The notes under the pieces were generated by a model. That model searched no databases. It saw only the letters and a program-made list of their open reading frames with translations, and was not told the DNA's origin. Below are positions 36,793 to 51,015 of a DNA stretch of 64,000 bases, one piece after another. A program made the translations under genes and the position numbers. Position 1 is the stretch's first letter, and every line of letters begins with the position of its first letter. The DNA comes from Phyllobacterium sp. 21LDTY02-6 (lineage in GTDB: Bacteria > Pseudomonadota > Alphaproteobacteria > Rhizobiales > Rhizobiaceae), in the NCBI RefSeq assembly GCF_023554255.2, contig NZ_JAMJWD020000002.1, positions 675,435-739,434 of the forward strand, in the 5' to 3' direction.

Positions 36793-39411
36793 ATGGCAAC
36801 CGAACGTTACAATCCGCGTGTAGCCGAGAAGCACTGGCAGAAGGCATGGCAGGACGCCAAGCTCTTCGAGACCAGCAATGACGACCCGCGCGATCCCTAT
36901 TACGTGCTGGAAATGTTTCCCTATCCCTCCGGCCGCATCCATATGGGCCATGTGCGCAATTATGCCCTCGGCGATGTCGTTGCCCGCTACAAGCGCGCCA
37001 AGGGTTTCAATGTCCTGCACCCGATGGGGTGGGATGCCTTCGGCATGCCGGCGGAGAATGCCGCCATGCAGAACAAGGTCCACCCCAAGCAGTGGACGTA
37101 CCAGAACATCGAATCCATGCGCAGCCAGCTCAAGTCCATGGGGCTGTCGCTGGACTGGTCGCGCGAATTCGCCACCTGCGACGTCGAATATTACCACCGC
37201 CAGCAGATGCTTTTCCTCGACTTCGTGGAAAAAGGGCTGGTGACGCGCAAATCCTCGAAGGTCAACTGGGACCCCGAGGACATGACGGTGCTTGCCAACG
37301 AGCAGGTGATCGATGGCCGCGGCTGGCGCTCGGGAGCGCTGGTGGAGCAGCGCGAGCTGACGCAATGGTTCTTCCGCATCACCGATTTCAGCGACGAACT
37401 GCTGGAAGCGCTGGATGGCCTCGAGCAATGGCCGGACAAGGTGCGCCTGATGCAGCGCAACTGGATCGGCAAGTCCGAGGGCATGCTGATCCGCTGGGCG
37501 CTGGATAGCGCATCGGCCAAGGATGGCACCAGCGAGATCGAGGTCTATACGACGAGGCCGGACACGCTGTTCGGCGCGTCGTTCCTGGCGATCGCGGCCG
37601 ATCACCCCCTGGCGAAGAAGGCGGCCGAGACCAACGACGCCCTGGCGCAGTTCAACGAGGAATGCCGGCGCGCGGGAACGTCCGTCGCGGCGCTGGAAAC
37701 CGCCGAGAAGAAGGGTTTCGACACCGGCCTCCGCGTCGTGCATCCGCTGGACGACAGCTGGTCGCTGCCGGTCTATGTCGCCAATTTCGTGTTGATGGAA
37801 TATGGCACCGGCGCCATTTTCGGCTGCCCCTCCGGCGACCAGCGCGACCTCGATTTCGCCAATAAATACGGCCTGCCGGTGGTTCCGGTGGTGATGCCGA
37901 AGGAGGCGGATGCCGCGACATTCCAGATCACCGATACGGCCTATGTCGACGACGGCGTGATGATCAATTCGCGCTTCCTCGACGGCATGACGCCGGCGGA
38001 GGCATTCGAGGCGGTGGCGGAGCGCCTGGAGAAGCAGTCCATCGATGGCCGCCCGCAAGGCGAGCGCAAGGTGAACTTCCGCCTGCGCGACTGGGGCATC
38101 TCGCGCCAGCGCTATTGGGGCTGCCCGATCCCGATGATCCATTGCGACGATTGCGGCGTCGTCCCGGTGCCGAAGGCTGACCTGCCGGTCAAGCTGCCGG
38201 ACGATGTCGAGTTCGACCGCCCCGGCAATCCGCTCGACAGGCACCCGACCTGGCGCAACGTGCCTTGCCCGAATTGCGGCAAGCCGGCGCGCCGCGAGAC
38301 GGACACGATGGATACGTTCGTGGATTCGTCCTGGTATTTCGCCCGCTTCACGGCTCCGTGGGAAAACGATCCCACCGACCCGCGTGCCGCCAATCACTGG
38401 CTGCCGGTCGACCAGTATATCGGCGGCATCGAACACGCGATCCTGCATCTGCTCTATTCGCGCTTCTTCACCCGGGCGATGAAGATCGCCGGGCATCTCG
38501 ATGTCAGCGAGCCGTTCAAGGGCCTGTTCACGCAGGGCATGGTCGTGCACGAAACCTACCGGCACGATGGCGCCTGGGTCACGCCGGCCGAAGTCCGCCT
38601 CGAGGAGATCGACGGCAAGCGCCGCGCCGTGCTGATTTCGTCGGGCGACGAGGTCGAGATCGGCGCCATCGAAAAGATGTCGAAGTCGAAGAAGAACGTC
38701 GTCGATCCGGATGACATCATCGCATCCTACGGCGCCGATACGGCGCGCTGGTTCGTGCTGTCGGATTCTCCGCCCGAACGCGACGTGATCTGGACCGAAG
38801 CCGGCGCCGAGGGCGCGCATCGCTTCGTCCAGCGCGTATGGCGCCTGATCTCGGAGGCGGCGGATGCGCTGCGCTCGGTCGAGCCCGTGGCGGCCGGCGA
38901 AGGCGAGGCACTGCAGGTTTCGAAAGCCGCGCACAAGGCGGTCAAGCTCGTTGGCGAGGATATCGAGAAGCTGGGCTTCAACAAGGCCGTGGCCCGCCTC
39001 TATGAGCTCGTCAACCTGCTCTCCGGCCCGTTGCAGAAGATCGCCGCCGGCGAGGCGGACCCGGCGCTGATCGGCGCCTGCCGCGAGGCGACCTCCATGC
39101 TGGTGACGATGATCGCTCCGATGATGCCGCATCTGGCGGAGGAATGCTGGAAGGTTCTCGGCGGCGAGGGCTTCGTCGCCCAGCAGCCCTGGCCGGCCCA
39201 TAGGGAAGAGCTGATCGTCGAGAACGACATCACGCTGCCCGTGCAGATCAATGGCAAGAAGCGCGGGGATTTGACAATTGCCCGCGATGCGGATCAATTG
39301 ACCGTCGAGAAGGCTGCCCTGGCTCTGGATTTCGTCCAGGCTGCACTCAACGGCAATCCACCGAAGAAAGTCATCATCGTACCGCAGAGGATCGTCAATG
39401 TCGTTGCCTGA
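36793..39411 (+). CDS. leuS: Leucyl-tRNA synthetase
   Basis: This 872-residue class I synthetase has the HIGH-type motif [15 protein letters not shown] near residue 50, a CP1 editing domain ([20 protein letters not shown]), zinc-knuckle-like Cys pairs ([25 protein letters not shown]) and KMSKS ([15 protein letters not shown], about residue 627). ATG 36793 begins the conserved [15 protein letters not shown]; upstream in-frame starts are unlikely. It overlaps lptE by 14 bases. Confidence 0.98.
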   Translation: MATERYNPRVAEKHWQKAWQDAKLFETSNDDPRDPYYVLEMFPYPSGRIHMGHVRNYALGDVVARYKRAKGFNVLHPMGWDAFGMPAENAAMQNKVHPKQWTYQNIESMRSQLKSMGLSLDWSREFATCDVEYYHRQQMLFLDFVEKGLVTRKSSKVNWDPEDMTVLANEQVIDGRGWRSGALVEQRELTQWFFRITDFSDELLEALDGLEQWPDKVRLMQRNWIGKSEGMLIRWALDSASAKDGTSEIEVYTTRPDTLFGASFLAIAADHPLAKKAAETNDALAQFNEECRRAGTSVAALETAEKKGFDTGLRVVHPLDDSWSLPVYVANFVLMEYGTGAIFGCPSGDQRDLDFANKYGLPVVPVVMPKEADAATFQITDTAYVDDGVMINSRFLDGMTPAEAFEAVAERLEKQSIDGRPQGERKVNFRLRDWGISRQRYWGCPIPMIHCDDCGVVPVPKADLPVKLPDDVEFDRPGNPLDRHPTWRNVPCPNCGKPARRETDTMDTFVDSSWYFARFTAPWENDPTDPRAANHWLPVDQYIGGIEHAILHLLYSRFFTRAMKIAGHLDVSEPFKGLFTQGMVVHETYRHDGAWVTPAEVRLEEIDGKRRAVLISSGDEVEIGAIEKMSKSKKNVVDPDDIIASYGADTARWFVLSDSPPERDVIWTEAGAEGAHRFVQRVWRLISEAADALRSVEPVAAGEGEALQVSKAAHKAVKLVGEDIEKLGFNKAVARLYELVNLLSGPLQKIAAGEADPALIGACREATSMLVTMIAPMMPHLAEECWKVLGGEGFVAQQPWPAHREELIVENDITLPVQINGKKRGDLTIARDADQLTVEKAALALDFVQAALNGNPPKKVIIVPQRIVNVVA

Positions 39412-39976
39412 TTACCGGTCGCGGGTCCTGTCCGCAAAGCGCTTCCTGTCCCTTGGCGTCGTCGGACTGTCGCTGATCGCGGCCGGCTGCCAGGTGCGCC
39501 CGCTCTATTCGGAGGCGGCGCCGGCGATCGGCAGCGGCGGCGCAAGCGGCAGCGTGCGTTCCAAGCTCAGCACCGTGGCGATCAACCAGCCCGGCGACCG
39601 CGTTACGCAGGAAGTGCGCAACCATCTGATCTTCCTCTTCGCCGGAGGCGCAGGCCAGCCGGCAAGCCCGGCCTACAATCTGCAGATGGTCGTATATGCG
39701 CGCGATCTTTCGCTGGCGCTCGTCCAGAACGCCATCAACGACAAGTCGGGCCAGCCGACCGCCGGTTCGATCCGCATGACCGGCAATTACGTGCTGACGC
39801 GCGTTTCGGACGGCCAGGTGGTGGGCAGGGGTACGCGCATCGTCACGGCCGATTACGACGCGCCGCGCCAGCGTTTCGCCGTTGTCAGGGCACAGCGCGA
39901 CGCAAACAACCGCGCTGCCCGCGAACTGGCCGAAGCGCTCAATCTGAGCGTCGCCCAGGATCTCGCCAAGTTCTGA
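39398..39976 (+). CDS. lptE: LPS-assembly lipoprotein LptE-like
   Basis: The 192-residue outer-membrane lipoprotein has a signal peptide ending in the lipobox LIAAGC (Cys about residue 31), then CQVRPLYSE, a hallmark of alphaproteobacterial LptE, which plugs the LptD porin for LPS export. It overlaps the end of leuS by 14 nt, so translation is coupled. In many alphaproteobacteria holA follows; here the gene is followed by a 23-bp tandem duplication and a terminator. Confidence 0.88.
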   Translation: MSLPDYRSRVLSAKRFLSLGVVGLSLIAAGCQVRPLYSEAAPAIGSGGASGSVRSKLSTVAINQPGDRVTQEVRNHLIFLFAGGAGQPASPAYNLQMVVYARDLSLALVQNAINDKSGQPTAGSIRMTGNYVLTRVSDGQVVGRGTRIVTADYDAPRQRFAVVRAQRDANNRAARELAEALNLSVAQDLAKF

Positions 39977-39998
39977 TCGCCGGCCGGAGGGGCGGCGG

Positions 39999-40044
39999 CT
40001 CTTCCCGTTCCGGCCCAATGACTCTTCCCGTTCCGGCCCAATGA
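39999..40044. repeat. Exact 23-bp tandem duplication after lptE
   Basis: A unit starting CTCTTCCCGTTCC and ending CCCAATGA occurs at 39999-40021 and, without any change, at 40022-40044, directly before the terminator. Confidence 0.95.
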
Positions 40045-40082
40045 AAAGGGCGCCCGCTGCGATGCAACGGGCGCCTTTTTTT
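40044..40082. terminator. Bidirectional intrinsic terminator between lptE and transaldolase
   Basis: GGCGCCCG (40049-40056) pairs with CGGGCGCC (40068-40075). Seven T follow on the plus strand and an AAAA run precedes, so it can terminate both leuS-lptE and the convergent transaldolase gene. Confidence 0.85.
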
Positions 40083-40097
40083 CGACTTCGGATCGGG

Positions 40098-40751
40098 TCA
40101 GGCGATGGACTGGCCGGTCTTCGCCCAATCGGCGAGGAACGATTCCAGACCCTTGTCCGTCAGCGGGTGCTTGACGAGCGCGCGCAGCGTTGCCGGCGGC
40201 ACCGTTGCGACGTCGGCGCCGATGAGCGCTGCTTCCTTCACATGGTTGACGGTACGGATCGAGGCGGCGAGGATCTCCGTCTTGAAATCGTAATTGTCGT
40301 AGATCGTACGGATTTCGGAGATCAGCTCCATGCCGTTGACGCCCATGTCGTCGATGCGGCCGATGAACGGCGAAATGAACGTCGCGCCGGCCTTTGCCGC
40401 CAGCAGGGCCTGCGGGGCCGAGAAGCAGAGGGTGACGTTGGTCTTGTGGCCGTCGGAGGTGAGGGCCTTGCAGGCCTTCAGCCCGTCCAGCGTCAGCGGC
40501 AGCTTGATGCAGATATTGTCTGCAATCTTGGCCAGAACCGCGGCTTCCTTCATCATCTGATCATATTCCGTCGCCGTGACTTCGGCCGAAACGGGGCCCT
40601 TCACGATGTCACAAATCTCCTTCGTGACTTCCAGGATGCTGCGGCCCGATTTCAGGATCAGCGAAGGATTCGTGGTAACGCCGTCGAGCAGGCCGAGGTC
40701 GTTGAGCTCGCGGATGTCCTTGACATCGGCAGTGTCGACAAAAAACTTCAT
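40098..40751 (-). CDS. tal: Transaldolase (small TalA/fructose-6-phosphate aldolase-like type)
   Basis: This 217-residue small-type transaldolase acts in the pentose phosphate pathway. [17 protein letters not shown], the [10 protein letters not shown] motif and the Schiff-base Lys 83 in NICIKLPLT are present, as are [19 protein letters not shown] and [11 protein letters not shown]. Transaldolase and fructose-6-phosphate aldolase activities cannot be separated by motif alone. It is divergent from priA. Confidence 0.93.
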   Translation of the reverse strand: MKFFVDTADVKDIRELNDLGLLDGVTTNPSLILKSGRSILEVTKEICDIVKGPVSAEVTATEYDQMMKEAAVLAKIADNICIKLPLTLDGLKACKALTSDGHKTNVTLCFSAPQALLAAKAGATFISPFIGRIDDMGVNGMELISEIRTIYDNYDFKTEILAASIRTVNHVKEAALIGADVATVPPATLRALVKHPLTDKGLESFLADWAKTGQSIA

Positions 40752-40858
40752 CGTAGCAGTCCTTCCTAGTATGACAGGTGGCCTATGACGAGAGACGTGG
40801 GGCGTCTCCCGAAAATTGGCTTTTCTTTAGCGGAAAGCTGCGCCAAGGTCACGCATAT

Positions 40859-43042
40859 ATGACCGAGGATTCGTCCATTCCGCAAAAAATAGTTCCAGTG
40901 CTCGTGCCTTTGCCGGCCGAGCGTCCATATAGTTATGTCGTGCCGGCGGGGATGGACGTCAAGGCGGGCTCCATCGTTCGTGTGCCGCTGGGGCCGCGCG
41001 AGGTGGCGGGCATCGTCACGGAAGGCGGCACCGACAAGGTCGATGCCAAGAAACTGCGGCCGATATCCGCATTGTTCGATTGCCCGCCGGTGGATGCCGG
41101 CATGCTGCGCTTCATGCAATGGGCGGCGGACTACACCATTTCGCCGCCTGGAATGGTGGCGCGCATGGTGCTGCGCGTGCCGGCGGCCTTCGATCCTGAA
41201 CCGCCCGGGCCGGGCTTGCGCTTCGCGGGCGGCAGCCCGGACCGCATCACCGGTGCGCGGTCGCGCGTGCTGGAGATGGCGGCGGAAGGCATGGCCTGGA
41301 CGCGCACCGGCCTCGCCCACGCCGCCGGCGTCTCGGCGACGGTGGTGGACGGCCTCGTCGCGCAGGGACTATTCGAAACGGTGATGATACCGCCGCGCCC
41401 GGTGGTGGCGACGCCCGATCCGGCCTATGCCGAGCCGACCCTGACCTTCGACCAGGCGCAGGCGGCCGAAAAGCTCGTCGAAGCCGTCGCGGCCGGCGGT
41501 TTCTCCGTGTCGCTGCTCGACGGCGTGACCGGATCGGGCAAGACGGAAGTCTATTTCGAGGCCATAGCCAAGGCGGTGGAGCAGGGCAGGCAGGTGCTCA
41601 TCCTCCTGCCGGAAATCGCGCTCACGCAGCAGTTCCTGGACCGGTTCCACGACCGTTTCGGCTCGCGGCCGGCGGAGTGGCATTCGGAACTTGCGCCCCG
41701 AATGCGCGAGCGTGTGTGGCGGCAGGTCATGGAGGGCCAGGTGCGCGTCGTCGCGGGTGCGCGCTCGGCGCTGTTCCTGCCATTCAGGGAACTCGGGCTC
41801 GTCGTCGTCGACGAGGAGCACGATCCTGCCTACAAGCAGGAGGACCGCGTTTTCTACAATGCGCGCGACATGGCGGTGGTGCGCGGCCATATCGGCCAGT
41901 TCCCGGTCATTCTCGCCTCGGCGACGCCGTCGATCGAAAGCCAGGTCAACGCCAACCAGGGCCGCTACAGCCGGATAAGGCTCAGCGGCCGCTATGCCGA
42001 GGCGGCGATGCCCGACCTGAAGACGATCGACATGCGCCGGTCGCCGCCGCGCCCGGGCGGGTTCCTCTCGCCGGCACTGGTAGAGTCGGTCGAGGCGACG
42101 CTGAAGCGCGGCGAGCAATCGCTGCTGTTCCTCAACCGGCGCGGCTATGCGCCATTGACCCTTTGCCGCGTCTGCGGGCACCGGTTCCAATGCCCCAGCT
42201 GTTCGAGCTGGCTGGTGGAGCATCGCTTCCGCGGGCAACTCGTCTGCCATCAATGCGGACATCACGAAGCGCGGCCGGAAGCCTGCCCGTCCTGCGGCAC
42301 GCTCGATCATCTCGTCGCCTGCGGCCCGGGCGTCGAGCGCATCGCCGAGGAAGCCGAGAAATCCTTTCCCGAGGCGCGCATCATCGTCCTTTCGTCGGAC
42401 CTGATGGGGGTCAAGCGATTGCGGCTGGAACTCGATGCCATCGCCCGGGGCGATGCCGATATCGTCATCGGCACGCAACTCGTCGCCAAGGGGCACAATT
42501 TCCCCAACATGACGCTGGTCGGCGTGGTCGATGCCGATCTCGGACTTGCCAATGGCGACCCGCGCGCGGCGGAGCGCACGTTTCAATTGCTCAACCAGGT
42601 CACCGGCCGCGCCGGCCGTACCGGCAAGAAGAGCCTCGGCCTGCTCCAGACCTACCAGCCGGACCATCCCGTCATGCGGGCCATCGTCTCCGGCGATGCG
42701 AAGACGTTCTACGAGCGGGAGATTGAGGAGCGCGAACGTTCCGGCCTGCCGCCCTATGGCCGGCTTGCGGCGCTGATCATATCGGCGCCGACGCGGCAGG
42801 AGGCGGAGAGCCACGCCCGCGCGCTGCGCCGCGCCGCCCCCGCTTCGCCGCAGATCGCGGTGCTGGGCCCGGCGGAGGCGCCGCTCGCGCTCATCAGGGG
42901 GCGCCACCGGTTCAGGCTGCTCGTCCATGCGGACCGCAAGGCGGATATCCAGGGCTTCATCCGGGCGATGCTGCAGGCCGGGCCAAAAGAGCGTGGATCA
43001 TTGCGTGTCCAAGTTGATGTCGATCCGCAAAACTTTCTATAA
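40859..43042 (+). CDS. priA: Primosomal replication restart helicase PriA
   Basis: The 727-residue SF2 helicase reloads DnaB at collapsed forks. It has an N-terminal 3'-DNA-binding domain (VPLPAERPYSYVVPAGM), Walker A GVTGSGKTEVY, Walker B VVDEEHDPAYKQ and FSLASATPS-like ILASATPSIES. A zinc-binding Cys cluster (CRVCGHRFQCPSCSSW, CHQCGHHEARPEACPSCG) and GTQLVAKGHNFPNMTLVGVV follow. ATG 40859 (MTEDSSIPQ) starts the conserved N-terminus; an upstream GTG at 40778 would add 27 unlikely residues. Confidence 0.97.
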   Translation: MTEDSSIPQKIVPVLVPLPAERPYSYVVPAGMDVKAGSIVRVPLGPREVAGIVTEGGTDKVDAKKLRPISALFDCPPVDAGMLRFMQWAADYTISPPGMVARMVLRVPAAFDPEPPGPGLRFAGGSPDRITGARSRVLEMAAEGMAWTRTGLAHAAGVSATVVDGLVAQGLFETVMIPPRPVVATPDPAYAEPTLTFDQAQAAEKLVEAVAAGGFSVSLLDGVTGSGKTEVYFEAIAKAVEQGRQVLILLPEIALTQQFLDRFHDRFGSRPAEWHSELAPRMRERVWRQVMEGQVRVVAGARSALFLPFRELGLVVVDEEHDPAYKQEDRVFYNARDMAVVRGHIGQFPVILASATPSIESQVNANQGRYSRIRLSGRYAEAAMPDLKTIDMRRSPPRPGGFLSPALVESVEATLKRGEQSLLFLNRRGYAPLTLCRVCGHRFQCPSCSSWLVEHRFRGQLVCHQCGHHEARPEACPSCGTLDHLVACGPGVERIAEEAEKSFPEARIIVLSSDLMGVKRLRLELDAIARGDADIVIGTQLVAKGHNFPNMTLVGVVDADLGLANGDPRAAERTFQLLNQVTGRAGRTGKKSLGLLQTYQPDHPVMRAIVSGDAKTFYEREIEERERSGLPPYGRLAALIISAPTRQEAESHARALRRAAPASPQIAVLGPAEAPLALIRGRHRFRLLVHADRKADIQGFIRAMLQAGPKERGSLRVQVDVDPQNFL

Positions 43043-43077
43043 GCAAGTAGCAGGAACTCAGTCGGGGGACGAATATC

Positions 43078-43467
43078 ATGGAACTCTATTGGCCATCGAG
43101 CCAGGGCGAATGGCTGGCCTTCCTGTCGGCGGCGGTGACGGTGCTGCTCGGCCTGTTCGCCTTTCTTGCGCCTCGCCTCGCCATGCGCGCCCTGCGGCTG
43201 CAGACGGTGCCCGCCCATCCGGAAGCGGTGTCGGCGCTGCGCGGACCGCTCGCCGGGTTCTATGTCGGGCTCGGTTTCAGCGCCCTGATATTCGCGCAGC
43301 CCTTCCTCTGGATCGCCCTCGGCGTCGCCTGGGCCTTCACCGTGTTCGGCAGGCTGATCTCGATGATGTCGGATCGCGGCAACACCCTTTATAACTGGGT
43401 CTACGTGATCCTGGAACTCGCGCTTGCAGCGGGGCCGCTGCTCTTCGCTTTCGGTTTCGTGGCGTAA
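43078..43467 (+). CDS. DUF4345-like integral membrane protein
   Basis: The 129-residue protein has about four hydrophobic helices (residues 12-32, 55-75, 78-95, 105-127). The family-type segments AGFYVGLGFSALIFAQPF and FGRLISMMSDRGNTLYNWVY suggest DUF4345. It lies 35 bp after priA on the same strand and before the ATP synthase operon, a position I associate with this family in Rhizobiales. The function is unknown. Confidence 0.75.
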   Translation: MELYWPSSQGEWLAFLSAAVTVLLGLFAFLAPRLAMRALRLQTVPAHPEAVSALRGPLAGFYVGLGFSALIFAQPFLWIALGVAWAFTVFGRLISMMSDRGNTLYNWVYVILELALAAGPLLFAFGFVA

Positions 43468-43708
43468 CGCCGTCACATTCCTGAATCGTTCGCTCATATT
43501 ACGCAGGTTGCGGCAATGCGCACCGCCATTTTCGGGGATTCGCTTGTTGCGAGTCCAGTGTTCCTATGCTAGACGGCATTCAAATCTCGTCGGGGGCGGC
43601 TCTTGAGTTATGTTCTTGGCGGAAAAATAATCAATAACGCCAAAGATTTGACCGTTTCTATCCTTCGGTTTGCAGATTTTTGGCTCCAACACAGAGAGCT
43701 TGTCGTTC

Positions 43709-45798
<2,090 letters not shown>

Positions 45799-45817
45799 CC
45801 ACTGACGGGATGAACGG

Positions 45818-46696
45818 ATGCCTTCGTTAAAGGATCTGAGAAACCGGATCGCCTCGGTCAAGGCGACGCAGAAGATCACCAAGGCGATGCAGATGGTCGC
45901 CGCGGCGAAGCTGCGTCGTGCCCAGGAAGCTGCGGAAGCCGCACGCCCCTATTCGCAGCGCATGGCTGCGGTTCTGGCGAATATCGCTTCCAACGTGGAT
46001 GGTGACGATGCGCCCGCACTGATGAGCGGAACCGGCAGGGACGATGTGCATCTGCTCGTCGTCTGCACGTCCGAGCGCGGCCTTTGCGGCGGTTTCAACG
46101 CGCAGATTGCGCGTCTGGCCCGCGAACATGCGCGCCGGCTGCTCGCCGATGGCAAGACGGTGAAGATCATCACCGTCGGCAAGAAGGGCGCCGACATACT
46201 GCGCCGCGATCTCGGCAAGCACATCATCGATCACGTCAATCTGCGTGAGGTAAAGCAGGTCGGCTTTACCAATGCGGATGAGATCGGACGCAAGATCATC
46301 GGTCTGTACAATGAAGGCGCCTTCGACGTCGCGACATTGTTCTACTCCGAGTTCAAGTCGGTGATTTCCCAGATACCGACCGCCCAGCAGCTCATACCGG
46401 CGAACTCCATCAACGATGCCGAGCCGGAAACAGCGGGCGATGCAGTTTATGAATATGAGCCGGATCCGGCTGCCATTCTCGGCGATCTGATCCCGCGCAA
46501 TATTTCCGTCCAGGTTTTCCGCGCTCTCCTTGAAAACGCGGCATCGGAACAGGGTGCGCGCATGTCCGCCATGGACAACGCAACCCGCAATGCCGGTGAC
46601 ATGATCAGCAAGCTGACAATGTCGTACAACCGCCAGCGTCAGGCCCAGATCACCAAAGAACTGATTGAAATCATTTCGGGCGCGGAAGCGCTCTAA
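45818..46696 (+). CDS. atpG: ATP synthase F1 subunit gamma
   Basis: The 292-residue central rotor shaft has the conserved N-terminal coiled coil ([20 protein letters not shown]) and C-terminal coiled coil ([40 protein letters not shown]). The middle segment [14 protein letters not shown] is typical. It is followed by atpD after 18 bp. Confidence 0.97.
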   Translation: MPSLKDLRNRIASVKATQKITKAMQMVAAAKLRRAQEAAEAARPYSQRMAAVLANIASNVDGDDAPALMSGTGRDDVHLLVVCTSERGLCGGFNAQIARLAREHARRLLADGKTVKIITVGKKGADILRRDLGKHIIDHVNLREVKQVGFTNADEIGRKIIGLYNEGAFDVATLFYSEFKSVISQIPTAQQLIPANSINDAEPETAGDAVYEYEPDPAAILGDLIPRNISVQVFRALLENAASEQGARMSAMDNATRNAGDMISKLTMSYNRQRQAQITKELIEIISGAEAL

Positions 46697-46708
46697 TCGC
46701 GAAGGTAA

Positions 46709-48355
<1,647 letters not shown>

Positions 48356-48364
48356 TGAGGTTTC

Positions 48365-48446
48365 GATAGCGGCTGATGTTTTCAGCCGCTATCCGCTGCC
48401 GAATTGCAGTTCCAGGACAGGTTTCACCGCCTGCTCCCGGAACTGC
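48365..48446 (+). promoter_or_regulatory. Paired hairpins in the atpD-atpC spacer
   Basis: A 12-bp perfect stem (GATAGCGGCTGA, 48365-48376, with 48382-48393, loop TGTTT) is followed by an 8-bp stem (GCAGTTCC, 48406-48413, with 48439-48446). There is no T tract, so processing or partial attenuation that lowers epsilon synthesis is more likely than full termination. Confidence 0.6.
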
Positions 48447-48488
48447 CTGAATTGATCAGGTTACGATCACAGGAACTGAGTGAATATC

Positions 48489-48896
48489 ATGGCTGAAGCC
48501 TTCAAGTTCGAACTCGTATCGCCAGAACGCCTGCTGCTTTCCGCGCAGGTTTCCGAAGTCGTGATTCCGGGTACGGAAGGTTACATGACGGTGCTCGCCC
48601 ATCACGCTCCGCTGATGGCGACGGTCAAGCCGGGCGTCGTTTCGGTCAAGACAGCCGATGGCAAGCCGGATAATTACGTCGTGTTTGGCGGCTTCGTCGA
48701 CATCACGCCGGATGGTTGCACCTTGCTGGCGGAATCGGCGGTACACGTCACCGATATAAAGGCTGACGAATTGCAGCGGCGTATCCAGGATGCCCGCGAG
48801 GATTTCGAGGACGCGACGACGCGTGAGGCCAAGGCCAGAGCCGAAGACCTTCTCGGCCAGCTGATGACCTTGCAGGAAGCGATCAAGACAGCCTGA
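48489..48896 (+). CDS. atpC: ATP synthase F1 subunit epsilon
   Basis: The 135-residue subunit has the epsilon beta-sandwich (FKFELVSPERLLLSAQVSEV, PGTEGYMTVLAHHAPLMATV, FGGFVDITPDGCTLLAESA) and a C-terminal helical hairpin (ELQRRIQDAREDFEDATTRE). ATG 48489 is preferred over an in-frame GTG at 48480. It is separated from atpD by a 133-bp spacer with two hairpins and followed by an intrinsic terminator. Confidence 0.95.
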   Translation: MAEAFKFELVSPERLLLSAQVSEVVIPGTEGYMTVLAHHAPLMATVKPGVVSVKTADGKPDNYVVFGGFVDITPDGCTLLAESAVHVTDIKADELQRRIQDAREDFEDATTREAKARAEDLLGQLMTLQEAIKTA

Positions 48897-48919
48897 TCGC
48901 GCGGCGCATATCCAATTGG

Positions 48920-48946
48920 AAAAGCAGGCTCCAGGCCTGCTTTTTT
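48920..48946 (+). terminator. Intrinsic terminator of the atpHAGDC operon
   Basis: A ten-base arm AAAAGCAGGC pairs with GCCTGCTTTT around a five-base loop, ending in six T, 23 bases after the atpC stop. Confidence 0.92.
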
Positions 48947-48989
48947 GTTGTTCGGATGGCCGCTTCCATCGGCCATTCTCCCTGTGACC

Positions 48990-49526
48990 TCATGCAACCA
49001 GATGGCGGAATACGGCCACGACCTCCTCATAGACCTTGCGCTTGAACGGCACGATCAGGTTCGGGAGCTCGGCCATCGGCTTCCACTCCCAGGAGTCGAA
49101 TTCGGCGGTGTGGCCGCCGGGTGGCGGGTTGATAGCAATCTCGCTCTCGTCGCCCTCGAAGCGGTAGGCGAACCATTTCTGTGTCTGGCCGCGATATTTG
49201 CCCTTCAGCGCCACGCCGACGAGCTGCGGCGGCAGGTCGTAATTGATCCAGTCCGGCGCTTCGGCGAGGAGCTTGACCGAGCGCATGCCGGTTTCTTCGT
49301 AAAGTTCGCGCAGCGCGGCGGGTTCCGGCTCTTCGCCGGGGTCGATACCGCCTTGCGGCATCTGCCAGAGCTGCGCCGCGCCGTCCATCTCGTCGTTCGG
49401 AATGATGATGCGGTGTCCCGCCCAGACCAGCCCATCCCGGTTGAGCACCATTATCCCGACGCAGGGGCGATAGGGCAGAGATGCGGGGTCAACCATCTTG
49501 GCCATCTTGGCTCTCTTGTTCATCAT
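48990..49526 (-). CDS. rppH: RNA pyrophosphohydrolase (Nudix)
   Basis: The 178-residue enzyme removes pyrophosphate from mRNA 5' ends to start decay. The Nudix box [20 protein letters not shown] (from residue 59) is complete, and [20 protein letters not shown] and [13 protein letters not shown] fit RppH. Related invasion-associated IalA proteins of Bartonella/Brucella are orthologous. Two adjacent ATGs (49526, 49523) follow GGAGTGA; the second has better spacing. It is downstream of ctpA on the same strand, 163 bp apart. Confidence 0.95.
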   Translation of the reverse strand: MMNKRAKMAKMVDPASLPYRPCVGIMVLNRDGLVWAGHRIIIPNDEMDGAAQLWQMPQGGIDPGEEPEPAALRELYEETGMRSVKLLAEAPDWINYDLPPQLVGVALKGKYRGQTQKWFAYRFEGDESEIAINPPPGGHTAEFDSWEWKPMAELPNLIVPFKRKVYEEVVAVFRHLVA

Positions 49527-49689
49527 TCACTCCGGATCTGGCTAGTCTTTTCTCAAGGTGCGGGCAAGCGCGGAAAGCAGCCGGCCATACCGCCCGAACG
49601 CTGCCGGCCCGGGCAGGCGGCACATCGAGGAAGTTTGAAACCGGACGGCTGTCGTGAAAAGGGCCGGATGATGATCCGGCCCTCTGGTC

Positions 49690-51015
49690 TCAGTTGGGAA
49701 CGCCTTTTTTCGGATCAGCAGGGAAGGCCGCGTTGGCCTGTTCGCCGCGCAGAAGCTTCATTGCCTGGATCAGCTGCAGGTCGTCCTTGGCCTCCGGCGG
49801 CACATAGGCGATGGAGCCGGAACCTTCCGCATCTTCCTCCGCGCCCTTGATATGGCCCTTGAGGCTCGATTCGCTGATGGCCTCGGCCTTGCCCTTCAAC
49901 TCGTCGGGCAGCGGCTGTTCCACGGTGATGTCGGGCACGATGCCCTTGCCCTGGATCGACTTGCCGGCCGGCGTGTAATAGAGCGCCGTGGTCAGGCGCA
50001 GCGCACCATTCTCGCCAAGCGGGATGATGGTCTGCACCGAGCCCTTGCCGAACGAGCGCGTGCCGAGCACGGTGCCGCGACGGTGGTCCTGCAACGCACC
50101 GGCCACGATCTCCGAGGCACTGGCGGACCCGCCATTGATCAGCACGATCAGCGGCTTGCCCTTGGTCAGGTCGCCGGCGCGCGCATCGAAGCGCGTGATG
50201 TCGTTCGGGTCGCGGCCGCGAGTCGAAACCACTTCGCCCTTGTCGAGGAACGCATCGGAGACGTCCACGGCCTGGTCGAGCAGGCCACCCGGATTGAGCC
50301 GGAGATCGAGCACGAAGCCTTTCAGCTTGTCCTCGGGGATCTTGCTCTGGATGTCCTTGATCGCGCTCTGCAGATCGTCGGAGGTCTTTTCGGTGAAGGA
50401 GATGACACGGACATAGCCGATATCGTTCTCGACGCGGTATTTCACCGCCTTCACCTTGACGACGTCGCGCACGATCGTCAGCGTGATCGGCTTGTCGGCG
50501 CCCTTGCGGATCAGTGTGAGCTCGATCGGCGTATTCACCTCGCCGCGCATCTTGTCCACTGCGTCGGTCAGGGTCATGCCGCGAACCTCGACGCCGTCGA
50601 TCTTGGAAATGTAGTCGCCCGAGAGCACGCCGGCCTTGGAAGCGGGCGTATCGTCGATCGGCGCGATGACCTTGACGAGTTCGTTTTCCATGGTGACTTC
50701 GATGCCGAGGCCGCCAAATTCACCCTTCGTCTGCACGCGCATGTCCTGCGCCTGTTCCGCATTCATGTAGGACGAATGCGGATCGAGCGAGGTGAGCATG
50801 CCGTTGATGGCGTTTTCGACCAGCTTCTTGTCGTCGGGCGGCGTGACGTACTGGGCTCGCACACGCTCGAAGATATCACCAAAAATTGAAAGCTGCTTGT
50901 AGGTATCGGTGCCCGCAGCTTCCGCGGCGGTGGTGGGCAAAGCACCCTGCACGACGACCATAGCCGTCGCGCCCAGCAGCGCTCCAGCCAAGAGAAGCGA
51001 CAGTCTACGTATCAT
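49690..51015 (-). CDS. ctpA: S41 C-terminal processing protease (CtpA)
   Basis: The 441-residue periplasmic protease has an N-terminal signal (LSLLLAGALLGATAMVVVQG), a PDZ domain (FGGLGIEVTMENELVKVIAP, AGVLSGDYISKIDGVEVRGM) and the catalytic Ser in VLINGGSASASEIVAGAL, with Lys in SFGKGSVQTI. ATG 51015 follows GGAAGGACC. It overlaps the end of envC by 11 nt, consistent with a shared role in peptidoglycan remodelling. Confidence 0.95.
   Translation of the reverse strand: MIRRLSLLLAGALLGATAMVVVQGALPTTAAEAAGTDTYKQLSIFGDIFERVRAQYVTPPDDKKLVENAINGMLTSLDPHSSYMNAEQAQDMRVQTKGEFGGLGIEVTMENELVKVIAPIDDTPASKAGVLSGDYISKIDGVEVRGMTLTDAVDKMRGEVNTPIELTLIRKGADKPITLTIVRDVVKVKAVKYRVENDIGYVRVISFTEKTSDDLQSAIKDIQSKIPEDKLKGFVLDLRLNPGGLLDQAVDVSDAFLDKGEVVSTRGRDPNDITRFDARAGDLTKGKPLIVLINGGSASASEIVAGALQDHRRGTVLGTRSFGKGSVQTIIPLGENGALRLTTALYYTPAGKSIQGKGIVPDITVEQPLPDELKGKAEAISESSLKGHIKGAEEDAEGSGSIAYVPPEAKDDLQLIQAMKLLRGEQANAAFPADPKKGVPN

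Noticed and set aside
36676-39297. 873-codon open frame on the minus strand
   Set aside because: It is a shadow of leuS, which has HIGH and KMSKS motifs; the antisense translation is Arg/His/Ala-rich and unlike any family.
43670-43708. Longer atpH start
   Set aside because: The added 13 residues are not typical of delta subunits, whereas GTG 43709 gives the usual AETSSLISGVAQRYAGSLF N-terminus.
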